In this document: in pieces, positions 8,728 through 16,845 of the stretch
Numbering within the stretch: the first letter of the stretch is position 1
Layout of the letters: every line of letters begins with the position of its first letter
DNA from: Pseudomonas viridiflava
GTDB lineage: Bacteria > Pseudomonadota > Gammaproteobacteria > Pseudomonadales > Pseudomonadaceae
NCBI RefSeq assembly: GCF_900590755.1
Contig: NZ_UUOC01000044.1
Span: 124,001 to 188,000 of the forward strand
Length of the DNA: 64,000 nt
Reading direction: 5' to 3'
Program-made: the position numbers and the translations under genes
The notes under the pieces: generated by a model
What the model was told of the DNA's origin: nothing
Databases searched by the model: none
Seen by the model: only the letters and a program-made list of their open reading frames with translations

Positions 8728-10056
8728 TCAGTTCAACAAAGACCCGCGCAACGAGTGCGGCTGGGCATCGTCGATGTGCACGTCGGCGAACTGGCCGATC
8801 AGCTTGGGGTTGTCGCAGCGGAAATTGACGATCCGGTTGTTCTCGGTACGGCCCTGCAACTCGCCAGGATCCTTCTTCGAATAATCGGTCACCAGGATGC
8901 GCTGGGTGCTGCCGACCATTTGTCGGCTGATCTCGAAACCCTGCTGATTCAGGCGATGTTGCAGTGCGGCCAGGCGTTCTTTCTTCAGTGCTTCCGGGGT
9001 GTCGTCTTTCAAGTCAGCGGCGGGTGTGCCCGGACGCGGGCTGTAGACGAACGAGAAGGAGAAGTCGAAACCCACGTCTTCAATCAGCTTCATGGTGTTG
9101 TCGAAATCTTTTTCGGTCTCGCCGGGGAAACCGACGATGAAGTCCGAGCTGATGCTGATGCCCGGTACGGCGGCTTTCAGTTTGCGCAGCCGGGATTTGT
9201 ATTCCAGCGTGGTGTGATTGCGCTTCATCGCCGCAAGAATCCGGTCCGAACCCGATTGCACCGGCAAGTGAAGGTGTTTGACCAGCTCCGGTACTTCAGC
9301 GTGGGCCTGGATCAGGCTGTCGGAAAACTCCAGCGGGTGCGAGGTGGTGTAGCGGATGCGGTCGATGCCATCGATAGCCGCAACCACCCGAATCAGGTCG
9401 GCAAGATCAGCAGGGCGCCCATCGTGAGTCGTGGCGCGGTAGCCATTGACGTTCTGGCCCAGCAGCGTCACTTCGCGCACACCGTTTTCGGCCAGGTGGA
9501 TGACTTCTGCCACCACATCGTCGAACGGCCGGCTGACTTCTTCGCCACGGGTGTAAGGCACCACACAGAAGGTGCAGTACTTGCTGCAGCCTTCCATCAC
9601 CGACACATAAGCGCTCGGGCCATCAACGCGAGGCTCCGGCAGGTGGTCGAATTTTTCGATTTCCGGGAACGAGACATCAACTTGCGGCAGACGGGTGATG
9701 CGCGCAGCGTCGATCATTTCCGGCAAACGGTGCAGGGTCTGCGGGCCGAAAACCACGTCCACGTACGGGGCGCGATCGCGGATCGCGGCGCCTTCCTGGC
9801 TGGCCACGCAACCACCGACAGCAATCACCATTTCGGGGTTGGCCAGTTTCAGTTCGCGCCAGCGGCCCAGTTGGGAGTAGACCCGGTCCTGAGCGCGCTC
9901 GCGAATCGAGCAGGTGTTGAGCAGGATGACGTCGGCATCTTCCGCACGAGCGGTGACTTCCAGGGCTTGATGTTCGCCCAGCAGATCGACCATGCGCGAG
10001 CTGTCGTACTCGTTCATCTGGCAACCGTGGGTTTCGATATAAAGCTTCTTGGCCAT
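8728..10056 (-). CDS. miaB: tRNA-2-methylthio-N6-dimethylallyladenosine synthase MiaB
   Basis: MiaB is a radical-SAM methylthiotransferase that adds the 2-methylthio group to i6A37 of tRNAs. The 442 residues show the N-terminal UPF0004 domain (YIETHGCQMNEYDS, LNTCSIRERA, GGCVASQEG) with its three cluster cysteines. The radical-SAM motif CSKYCTFC lies near residue 157, and a TRAM domain closes the protein (QRILVTDYSKKDPGELQGRTENN). Length is normal. The start matches the family (MAKKLYIETHGC). A divergent DUF1820 gene begins 132 bp upstream, so the shared gap holds both promoters. Confidence 0.97.
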   Translation of the reverse strand: MAKKLYIETHGCQMNEYDSSRMVDLLGEHQALEVTARAEDADVILLNTCSIRERAQDRVYSQLGRWRELKLANPEMVIAVGGCVASQEGAAIRDRAPYVDVVFGPQTLHRLPEMIDAARITRLPQVDVSFPEIEKFDHLPEPRVDGPSAYVSVMEGCSKYCTFCVVPYTRGEEVSRPFDDVVAEVIHLAENGVREVTLLGQNVNGYRATTHDGRPADLADLIRVVAAIDGIDRIRYTTSHPLEFSDSLIQAHAEVPELVKHLHLPVQSGSDRILAAMKRNHTTLEYKSRLRKLKAAVPGISISSDFIVGFPGETEKDFDNTMKLIEDVGFDFSFSFVYSPRPGTPAADLKDDTPEALKKERLAALQHRLNQQGFEISRQMVGSTQRILVTDYSKKDPGELQGRTENNRIVNFRCDNPKLIGQFADVHIDDAQPHSLRGSLLN

Positions 10057-10188
10057 GCGTCCGTCATCAGGTGGTTCAAAGAACCGCGCATTATAGTGGC
10101 GTGGGTCGCTGGTTCCTAGCGTCGTCTATCGAACGGGCATGCTATAGTTCGCGCCCTCTTTTAAGCCCCCGATTCTTACCCGCCCTAT

Positions 10189-10515
10189 ATGACCAAACGC
10201 GAAGCTCCAATCTACAAGGTGATTTTCCTCAACCAGGGCCAGGTGTTCGAGATGTACGCCAAGCAGATCTATCAAAGTGATCTGTGGGGGTTTCTGGAAG
10301 TGGAGGAATTCGTCTTCGGCGAGCGCACGACCGTTGTGGTGGACCCGAGTGAAGAAAAACTCAAGGCGCAATTCGAAGGTGTGGTGCGCAGCTTTGTGCC
10401 GATGCATTCGATTGTGCGCATCGACGAAGTCGAGCGGGTCGGCGTACCGAAAATCAGCGAAGCACGGGGCACCAGCAACGTGATGCCGTTTCCGATGCCG
10501 ATGACGGACAAGTAA
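10189..10515 (+). CDS. DUF1820 family protein
   Basis: The 108-residue protein starts MTKREAPIYKVIFLNQGQVF and contains the DUF1820 hallmarks VYEMYAK-like FEMYAKQIYQSDLWGFLEVEEFVFGE and HSIVRIDEVERVG. This small cytosolic family is conserved beside miaB in pseudomonads; no function is established. The protein has no membrane segment or signal peptide. It is divergent from miaB and convergent with the Sel1-repeat gene that follows. Confidence 0.88.
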   Translation: MTKREAPIYKVIFLNQGQVFEMYAKQIYQSDLWGFLEVEEFVFGERTTVVVDPSEEKLKAQFEGVVRSFVPMHSIVRIDEVERVGVPKISEARGTSNVMPFPMPMTDK

Positions 10516-10551
10516 AGCCACGGAAATAGATGGAGCTGCCGGATCGAGCGA

Positions 10552-11100
10552 TTACGGCAGCGGTCTGAACGGTGTGCGACCTTCAGCAGTTTGCAGTTCC
10601 AGCAGGTATTTGCGGAAAATCTGGCCCAGCACCTGGGTCGCGACTTCAAGCTCGTCGCGCTGCATGCGCTCCGACACTTCATCCGCGGCATCCAGTGCGT
10701 CTTCAGAACCATTGACCGAGGCCATCTTCAGGACGATATACGCCTGAATATTATTGGCCTGCACGCCTTCCCCCTTCGAGAACATCAGCCCCAGCTGGTA
10801 TTGCGCCTGGGCATGACCTTGCAGCGAAGCTTTCTCGAAAAAACCGAGCGCCTTGGGCAGATCGCGTTGTGCGTGTTTACCGTCGTAGTAAAACTCGCCC
10901 AACTCGTATTGTGCTTGTGCATCCCCGGAATCGGCAGCCTGCTGACAGGCCGAAAGCGCTGCGGGCAGGTTGTCTGGCTGGGTATTGAGGGTGCAACGAC
11001 CCACCGCTGGGATTAACAACGAGTTGCCGCCTGCATTCGCCAGCAGGGGATGAATAAGCAACAGGCAGCCCAATGCAAGGGTGCGGCCGGTGCGGTTCAT
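10552..11100 (-). CDS. Secreted Sel1-repeat (TPR-like) protein
   Basis: The 182-residue protein has an N-terminal signal peptide (ALGCLLLIHPLLANA, cleavage near residue 24). Two or more Sel1-like repeats follow: SGDAQAQYELGEFYYDGKHAQRD and GHAQAQYQLGLMFSKGEGVQ. Such repeats form alpha-helical solenoids for protein-protein contacts in the periplasm; no partner is evident. It is the conserved neighbour between hemL and the DUF1820 gene in Pseudomonas. Its stop lies 37 bp from that gene's stop in a convergent arrangement. Confidence 0.85.
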   Translation of the reverse strand: MNRTGRTLALGCLLLIHPLLANAGGNSLLIPAVGRCTLNTQPDNLPAALSACQQAADSGDAQAQYELGEFYYDGKHAQRDLPKALGFFEKASLQGHAQAQYQLGLMFSKGEGVQANNIQAYIVLKMASVNGSEDALDAADEVSERMQRDELEVATQVLGQIFRKYLLELQTAEGRTPFRPLP

Positions 11101-11220
11101 GGGAATCGACTTACCTCTGAAAAAGGTGCGGGCGGACCCGTCCAGCTAAACGTGCTGGCTGCGCATTATGAAATAAGCGAGGCCAACCTTACAAAGTCTT
11201 TACGGAATTTCTGCTGCGCG

Positions 11221-11240
11221 GGGCTGAAAAGCCCGTTTTT
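11221..11240 (+). terminator. Terminator-like hairpin on the plus strand
   Basis: GGGCT-GAAA-AGCCC followed by GTTTTT. It points in the plus direction although both flanking genes are on the minus strand, so it would end an antisense or read-through transcript. Confidence 0.4.
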
Positions 11241-11258
11241 AAGGGGTGTGGAGATTCC

Positions 11259-11348
11259 GTGGGACCGGCTTTAGCCGGGAAGGCTGCATTTCTAACGGTA
11301 CATATATTGTGGATGTACCTGCCTCTTCCCGGCTGAAGCCGGTCCCAC
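11259..11348. repeat. REPIN, family A
   Basis: Inverted arms GTGGGACCGGCTTTAGCCGG and CCGGCTGAAGCCGGTCCCAC enclose a loop with GGATGTACCTGCC. One arm has a T-to-G change relative to the family. It lies 16 bp before the hemL stop. Confidence 0.9.
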
Positions 11349-11364
11349 TGGACGCTCGCGGCAC

Positions 11365-12648
11365 TTATTTCAACGCCGCAAACGCCTTCTCGGCTGCATC
11401 CAGGGTCAGTTTCAGTTCTTCGTCGCCGTGGGCGATGGAGGTGAAGCCGGCTTCGAATGCGCTTGGGGCCAGGTAGACGCCGCCTTCGAGCATCAGGTGG
11501 AAGAAGCGCTTGAAGCGGTCGGCGTCGCTGGTCATGACGTCATTGAAGGTGACGATTTCCTTCGCATCGCTGAAGTACAGACCGAACATGCCGCCCGCCT
11601 GGGTGGTCACGAACGGGATGCCAGCGGCGTCGGCGCGTTGTTGCAGGCCTTCGAGCAGGCGGCGGGTGAAGTCGCTGAGTTCGTCGTGGAAACCCGGGCG
11701 GCTGATCAGGCGCAGGGTGGTCAGACCGGCGGCCATGGCCAGCGGGTTACCGGACAAGGTGCCCGCCTGATAAACCGGGCCCAGCGGCGCGATGTGGGAC
11801 ATGATTTCGCGTTTGCCGCCGAAGCAGCCAACCGGCATGCCGCCACCGATGATTTTGCCGAAGGTGCTCAGGTCCGGCGTTACGCCGTAGAAAGCCTGGG
11901 CGCCGCCAAGGGCAACGCGGAAACCGGTCATCACTTCGTCGAAGATCAGCACCACGCCGTGCTCATCGCACAGGTCGCGCAGGCCTTGCAGGTAACCCGG
12001 TGCAGGCGGTACGCAGTTCATGTTGCCTGCTACTGGCTCAACGATGATGCACGCGACTTCCTGACCCACTTCGGCCAGCAACTCTTTAACCGCCGCCAGG
12101 TCGTTGAACGGCACGGTCAGGGTGTGTTTGGCGAAAGCGGCTGGCACGCCCGGCGAACTCGGCACGCCCAGGGTCAATGCGCCGGAACCGGCTTTTACCA
12201 GCAGGCTATCGGAGTGACCGTGGTAGCAGCCTTCGAACTTGATGATGCTGTCGCGGCCGGTGAAACCACGGGCCAGACGGATCGCGCTCATGGTCGCTTC
12301 GGTGCCTGAACTGACCATGCGGACCATTTCCATCGACGGCACGATGGAGCAGACCAGATCGGCCATCTCGGTTTCCATGGCAGTCGGCGCGCCGTAGGAC
12401 AAACCGTGTTGCAGCTGGTTGCGCACGGCGTCCAGCACTTCTGGATGGCTGTGGCCGAGGATCATCGGGCCCCACGAACCCACGTAGTCAACGTAACGCT
12501 TGTCGTCTTCGTCGGTGACGTAGGCGCCCGCTGCATGTTTGAAGAACAACGGCGTGCCGCCCACGCTCTTGAAGGCTCGAACGGGCGAATTCACGCCGCC
12601 GGGGATGTGTTTTTGAGCGTTGGCGAACAAGGTTTCAGAACGGGACAT
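11365..12648 (-). CDS. hemL: Glutamate-1-semialdehyde 2,1-aminomutase
   Basis: HemL is a PLP enzyme that converts glutamate-1-semialdehyde to 5-aminolevulinate, the committed tetrapyrrole precursor of the C5 pathway. The 427 residues show class III aminotransferase features: GGVNSPVRAFKSVGG near the N-terminus, SSGTEATMSAIRLARG, the FDEVMTGFR segment with the PLP-binding Asp, and STFGKIIGGGMPVG with the Schiff-base Lys near residue 265. Length and start (MSRSETLFANAQKHIPGG) match the family. thiE lies 39 bp upstream on the same strand, giving a thiD-thiE-hemL gene run. Confidence 0.98.
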   Translation of the reverse strand: MSRSETLFANAQKHIPGGVNSPVRAFKSVGGTPLFFKHAAGAYVTDEDDKRYVDYVGSWGPMILGHSHPEVLDAVRNQLQHGLSYGAPTAMETEMADLVCSIVPSMEMVRMVSSGTEATMSAIRLARGFTGRDSIIKFEGCYHGHSDSLLVKAGSGALTLGVPSSPGVPAAFAKHTLTVPFNDLAAVKELLAEVGQEVACIIVEPVAGNMNCVPPAPGYLQGLRDLCDEHGVVLIFDEVMTGFRVALGGAQAFYGVTPDLSTFGKIIGGGMPVGCFGGKREIMSHIAPLGPVYQAGTLSGNPLAMAAGLTTLRLISRPGFHDELSDFTRRLLEGLQQRADAAGIPFVTTQAGGMFGLYFSDAKEIVTFNDVMTSDADRFKRFFHLMLEGGVYLAPSAFEAGFTSIAHGDEELKLTLDAAEKAFAALK

Positions 12649-12687
12649 GATCAGGTCTCTGGCTTAATCGAAATAGGGGCGGCGCGG

Positions 12688-13314
12688 TCAGGGCTTTTTC
12701 AGCAAGGCGTTGAAGGCGCGGGCGCGGCGGGTGACTTCCTGAGTGTTTTCGGCGCCGAACAGGCCGTGGACAACGGCCAGCAGATCAGCACCGTGCTCGA
12801 CCAGCGGGGGAGCATTTTCCAGGGTGATGCCGCCGATCACCGCAATCGGCAGGTGGAAGCGGGCGCGGGCCTGGCGCAACACGTCGAGCTCGATGGCTGG
12901 CGCGCCGGGCTTGGTGTTGGAATTGAAGAAACGGCCGAAAGCAATGTAACTGGCGCCTTCGGTTTTGGCTTTTTCAGCCATCTCCAGGCTGCCATGGCAA
13001 GTCGCGCCGACGATGGCCTTATGGCCGAGCAAACCTCGGGCGTCCGTCAGCGAACCGTCGGTCTGGCCCATGTGCACGCCCACATCCAGCCGTGCGGCCA
13101 GATCAGCGTCATCGTTGATGATCAGCCGGGTTTTGTAGCGCTCGCACAGCTTGAGCAGTTCGGTGGCTTCGCGCAGACGACGGGACTCGTCGCTGCCTTT
13201 GTCACGGTATTGCAGCAGCGTGACGCCGCCATCGAGGGCGGCTTCGACATAGGACAAAAATTTGCCGGCCAACAGCTGACTGTCGGTAATGGCATAAAGG
13301 CCACGTAGTTTCAT
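12688..13314 (-). CDS. thiE: Thiamine-phosphate synthase
   Basis: ThiE joins the hydroxymethylpyrimidine pyrophosphate made by ThiD to the thiazole phosphate, giving thiamine monophosphate. The 208-residue TIM barrel shows LRGLYAITD at the N-terminus, GVTLLQYRDKGSDE (substrate phosphate binding), LIINDDADLAARL, GVHMGQTDG and FNSNTKPGAPAI. The start is ATG 13314 (MKLRGLYAITD); the upstream extension of the open frame is not family-like. It follows thiD by 23 bp. Confidence 0.96.
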   Translation of the reverse strand: MKLRGLYAITDSQLLAGKFLSYVEAALDGGVTLLQYRDKGSDESRRLREATELLKLCERYKTRLIINDDADLAARLDVGVHMGQTDGSLTDARGLLGHKAIVGATCHGSLEMAEKAKTEGASYIAFGRFFNSNTKPGAPAIELDVLRQARARFHLPIAVIGGITLENAPPLVEHGADLLAVVHGLFGAENTQEVTRRARAFNALLKKP

Positions 13315-13337
13315 GGTTGGAGCCTCATCACGTGGCG

Positions 13338-14135
13338 TTACGAGCAGAAATCCAGGGGCAGGCGGCGGGGAACGAATTGTCCTTTGCCCAGCTGTTCGGC
13401 ATCGCGCAACGTCCGCCAAGTGTAGTCCAGCGCCGTCTGCACCGCGCTGATCAGATTTTCGCCCTGGGCCAGGCGGCCCGCGAGCGCGCTGGCCAGCGTG
13501 CAGCCGGAACCGTGATAACTGCCGGGCAGGCGTTGGCAGGTAAAGGTTCGGGTTTCGCCGCCACGGATATAAAGACGGTTGTGCACTTGCTCCTCATCGC
13601 CATGCCCGCCGGTGATCAGCAGGTGCTCGCAGAAGGGCAGTAGTTTCGCCGCGCATTCGTCCGCCGTACCTTCCGGCAACTCGGCGAGGATGCGTGCTTC
13701 CGGCAGATTCGGCGTCGCGATGGTCGCCAGCGGCAGCAAGCGCTCGCGCATGGCGTAGCCGACTTCATCCTTGCCCAGCTGCCCACCGCCACCCGCGCGC
13801 AATACCGGGTCGCAGACAATTGGCAGATGCGGATGGGCCAACAGCAGCTCGACCACGGTGTCGACCATTTCCAGCGAACCCAGCATGCCGAGTTTCACTG
13901 CCGCGACCGTCGAGTCGTTGAGTACGGCATTGGCCTGGGCCAGCACCCATTCACGGTCAAGCACCCGAAAGTCAGTGACATTGACTGTGTCTTGAACGGT
14001 CAGCGCCGTCACTGCCGGAGCGGCGTGGCAACCCTGAGCGAGAAGGGCTTCGATATCTGCCTGCAAGCCAGCGCCACCACTAGGGTCGTGGCCGGAGAGA
14101 CAAAGGACAACAGGGCGGGAGGAGTAAATATTCAT
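13338..14135 (-). CDS. thiD: Hydroxymethylpyrimidine/phosphomethylpyrimidine kinase
   Basis: ThiD phosphorylates HMP and HMP phosphate to supply the pyrimidine half of thiamine. The 265-residue ribokinase-like protein contains the substrate loop GHDPSGGAGLQADI near the N-terminus, DPVLRAGGGGQLG, LLITGGHGDEEQV, and the ATP/anion-hole motif GSYHGSGCTLASALAG. The start is ATG 14135 (MNIYSSRPVVLCLSG). It appears to be the first gene of the thiD-thiE-hemL run. No TPP riboswitch was recognised upstream. Confidence 0.95.
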   Translation of the reverse strand: MNIYSSRPVVLCLSGHDPSGGAGLQADIEALLAQGCHAAPAVTALTVQDTVNVTDFRVLDREWVLAQANAVLNDSTVAAVKLGMLGSLEMVDTVVELLLAHPHLPIVCDPVLRAGGGGQLGKDEVGYAMRERLLPLATIATPNLPEARILAELPEGTADECAAKLLPFCEHLLITGGHGDEEQVHNRLYIRGGETRTFTCQRLPGSYHGSGCTLASALAGRLAQGENLISAVQTALDYTWRTLRDAEQLGKGQFVPRRLPLDFCS

Positions 14136-14533
14136 GGAGCGCGAGCTTACCACTAAACTTTTTTCCAGGCCGCTTATCGGCTTGGGAATTTTCTTAGCTG
14201 CCGAGGCGACTTCGAGAAGGCAGGGCAGATATGACATTTATGCGGTTAAAACGTAAAAAAGCCTGTAAGTACCGTGCTAGAGCGTTCGCTGTCTATTTTT
14301 AACGCTATGGTTACTAGCCGTTTGCCAGCTATGCTCTGGGGCTGATGTCAAAGCCAGTGTCGCGATGACGATAGTACTCGGGCCAGCCGTGCCTTCTGGC
14401 GCAACCGGAGGTCGTATCCCGTAGTTGTCACAGTGCGGTCTCGAACTACTCTACAAAATCAGGACAAGCTAAAGACCGTCGCTCCAATGGAAGGAGGCCA
14501 GCGACGCCAGTCTGACGTACCTTCCGGGGCTAT
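14136..14533. other. Divergent intergenic region thiD / ladS
   Basis: About 400 bases lie between the divergent thiD and ladS starts. There is no gene, no REP element and no clear TPP riboswitch. AAGGAGG occurs near 14492, but about 35 bases before the ladS ATG, too far to be its ribosome site. The promoters of both genes must lie here. Confidence 0.5.
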
Positions 14534-16528
14534 ATGCGCTATTTGCTGATCATGCTGGTCCTCTTGCTGCCTCAGTTGGCCGGTGCCGTCGAATTCGATG
14601 AGAGCACTCGCGGCATGACGCTAAGCCGTGGGGTCGAGGTGTTCGAGGACATCAATGGTGATGCGACCATCAGTGACGTCAGCTCGCCCGCTATGTCCGA
14701 CAGCTTCAAGCCGCTACGCACCGAATCGCTGAATGCGGGGTTTTCAAGCTCGGCGTTTTGGTTGCGTGTCGACCTGTTGTATCGGCCCAGGGACGCCAGA
14801 GTCCATCGCGACTGGCTGCTGGAGCTGGCCTACCCGCCGATGGATTACGTCGATTTCTATCTGCCGGATACCGATGGCACTCAGAAGCTGGCCTGGCAGA
14901 CCGGCGATATGCTGCCCTTCCACAGTCGTCAGATAAAGCAGAACAACTATCTGTTCGAGTTGCCTTTGCTCCCGGGGCAGAGCAAGACGGTTTACCTCAG
15001 GGTCAAGAGTTCAAGCTCGATGCAGGTACCCCTTGCGCTGTGGAGCGCCAGCGCTTATCTGGAGGATCAGCCGTCCAGGTTGTACGTACTGGGCGTGCTG
15101 TTCGGCGTGCTCTTGGTGATGCTGGTCTACAACCTGTGCATTTATGTGGGCGTGCGCGACGCCAGTTATCTGTACTACGTGCTGTATATCGCGCCGTTTG
15201 CCCTCTATCAGATTTCCCTCAATGGCATCGGTGTCGAGTTTCTCTGGCCTGAGAACCCATGGCTGGCCAATCTGGCGCCGGTCTTCCTCTTGATGCTGTC
15301 GATCTTGTTTGCCTGCCAGTTTTCCAGGACCTTTCTGCAGACCCGTGCCATTGGTCTCTGGCTTGACCGCTCGCTGGTGCTATTGATGGTGGCCGCAGGG
15401 CTGATCATGGCGTTGAGCCTGGTGCCGAACCTCGGCCTGGCATTGCGGTTGTCCGGCGCGGTCGTGCTGACGTTCACTGTGATGGTGTTTGTTGCAGGCA
15501 TTACCGCCATGGTCCACAAGGTGCCGATTGCGTGTTATTTCGTGGTCGCCTGGTCGGCGTTTCTGCTGGGTAGCTCGATCCATGCCGGCATGCTGATGGG
15601 CTATTTCCCCCATTCGTTTTTCACCATGTACGCCAACCAGATCGGTTCGGCGCTGGAAGCGGCTTTGCTGTCCATGGCCCTGGCGGCGCGTATCAATCAG
15701 AGCCGTGAAGAGCATGCTCAGGTTCGGCGCGAGGCCAGCGAGAACCTTGCGCGAGCCAACCAGCAACTGGCGGCGAGCAATCGGCTCAAGGATGAATTCC
15801 TCGCCTCGCTGACCCACGAACTGCGTACCCCGATGAACGGTGTGATTGGTTCGCTGGAGTTGATGCAGACCGTTGAACTGGACCCGGAGCTTGCGTCGTA
15901 TCACCAGACGGCGGCCAGCTCTGCCGAAGACATGATGAACCTGGTCAATTCGATCCTGACCTTGAGCGAGCTCCAGGCCGGGCGCGTCAGCTTGATCAAC
16001 GAACCCTTCAGCCTTGGCGGTCTGTTTGTGCAGCTGCGCGAGCGTTTCTCGGCAGCGGCCCAGGCCAAGGGCCTGCATTTCTCCATCGTAATGGCTGAAA
16101 ACTTGCCAGACAGCGTCATCGGCGATGTCGGCAAACTCCGTCAATGTCTGGACTGTCTGGTCGACAACGCCATCAAGTTCACGGGATGTGGGGCGGTCAT
16201 GGTTCGGGTCCGGAGCCAGCACGAGGGGGCGGGCGCGATGCAGTTGTTCGTCGAGGTCATCGATAGCGGTATTGGTTTCGGACGGCTGGACGAAGCCACC
16301 CTGTATCAGCATTTCTTTCAGGTCGATGGCTCGCTGACTCGCCAATATGGAGGGCTGGGGATTGGCCTGGCGATTTGTTCGCAGTTGATGGAGTTGCAGG
16401 GTGGTCGACTCAGCCACCGGTCCGAGTCGGGCAAGGGAAGCTGTTTTATCGTCAGCGTGCCGTTGCGGCGTGGGGCACAGCCAGGCGGTGCCGTTACGCC
16501 GGCGTCCCGGCTGCGCACTGGTGTGTGA
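14534..16528 (+). CDS. ladS: LadS-type 7TMR-DISM sensor histidine kinase lacking a receiver domain
   Basis: The 664-residue membrane kinase has a signal sequence (1-18), a periplasmic 7TMR-DISMED2 sensor (about 25-175) and seven membrane helices (about 180-385). A HisKA domain follows with the phospho-acceptor His428 in LTHELRTPMNG. The HATPase_c domain has an N box DNAIKFTG, G1 DSGIGFG and G2 GGLGIGLAIC. Position beside thiD-thiE-hemL and the domain order identify it as LadS, which in P. aeruginosa feeds the Gac/Rsm pathway. PAO1 LadS is, from memory, about 795 residues with a C-terminal receiver. Here the protein stops about 20 residues after the ATPase domain and a terminator follows at once. 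Orthology is strong; signalling without a receiver is an open question. Confidence 0.88.
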   Translation: MRYLLIMLVLLLPQLAGAVEFDESTRGMTLSRGVEVFEDINGDATISDVSSPAMSDSFKPLRTESLNAGFSSSAFWLRVDLLYRPRDARVHRDWLLELAYPPMDYVDFYLPDTDGTQKLAWQTGDMLPFHSRQIKQNNYLFELPLLPGQSKTVYLRVKSSSSMQVPLALWSASAYLEDQPSRLYVLGVLFGVLLVMLVYNLCIYVGVRDASYLYYVLYIAPFALYQISLNGIGVEFLWPENPWLANLAPVFLLMLSILFACQFSRTFLQTRAIGLWLDRSLVLLMVAAGLIMALSLVPNLGLALRLSGAVVLTFTVMVFVAGITAMVHKVPIACYFVVAWSAFLLGSSIHAGMLMGYFPHSFFTMYANQIGSALEAALLSMALAARINQSREEHAQVRREASENLARANQQLAASNRLKDEFLASLTHELRTPMNGVIGSLELMQTVELDPELASYHQTAASSAEDMMNLVNSILTLSELQAGRVSLINEPFSLGGLFVQLRERFSAAAQAKGLHFSIVMAENLPDSVIGDVGKLRQCLDCLVDNAIKFTGCGAVMVRVRSQHEGAGAMQLFVEVIDSGIGFGRLDEATLYQHFFQVDGSLTRQYGGLGIGLAICSQLMELQGGRLSHRSESGKGSCFIVSVPLRRGAQPGGAVTPASRLRTGV

Positions 16529-16540
16529 GCCGGACATGCC

Positions 16541-16576
16541 AAAAGCGCCGTGGATTCGTCGGGTATGGCGCTTTTT
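16541..16576 (+). terminator. Rho-independent terminator after ladS
   Basis: The stem AAAAGCGCC pairs with GGCGCTTTTT around a loop of about 17 bases, 12 bp after the ladS stop. It leaves no room for a receiver domain or its remnant. Confidence 0.8.
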
Positions 16577-16608
16577 AATGGGCTTTGAGCGGTTCATGAT
16601 CGCAGCCT

Positions 16609-16688
16609 GTAGGAGCTCACGAGCAACGGGAGGCAGCGATTGCGGTGTGTCATACATACCGATTTCGCAGCCTTCGGCAGCTCCTACG
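16609..16688. repeat. Chimeric REPIN (two different arm families)
   Basis: The left arm reads TGTAGGAGCTCACGAGCAAC, the family also seen at 41519. The right arm TTCGGCAGCTCCTACG is family C. The arms pair only over the outer GTAGGAGCT, so this looks like a recombinant of two element types. Confidence 0.75.
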
Positions 16689-16720
16689 GATTTTGCGTTT
16701 CGTCAGGCACGCCGTTTTTC

Positions 16721-16811
16721 TGTAGGAGCCATCGCAGGTTACGACGGTCGCGATGGCGGCTTGTCAGACAAACCGCCATCGCTGCCTCGCGTTGCTCGTC
16801 TGCTCCTACGG
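16721..16811. repeat. Chimeric REPIN upstream of the AidB-like gene
   Basis: The left arm TGTAGGAGCCATCGCAGGTT resembles that at 41640. The right arm TTGCTCGTCTGCTCCTAC belongs to the ACGAGCAACG family. It ends about 35 bp before the ATG at 16846. Confidence 0.75.
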
Positions 16812-16845
16812 GGGGCGTATTTTTTGTTGATGAAGGAGGTGCGTC

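Noticed and set aside
8755..10119. 454-codon open frame opposite miaB
   Set aside because: Antisense shadow; MiaB motifs are complete on the minus strand.
11221..11240. Terminator of the Sel1-repeat gene
   Set aside because: It lies upstream of that gene and its T-run is on the opposite strand, so it cannot end that transcript.
14136..14533. Search for a TPP riboswitch upstream of thiD
   Set aside because: I could not find the conserved CTGAGA / ACCTGA-type blocks in the right order on the minus strand.
15380..16657. 425-codon open frame opposite ladS
   Set aside because: Shadow frame with low-complexity Arg/His/Gln composition; it also runs through the terminator after ladS.
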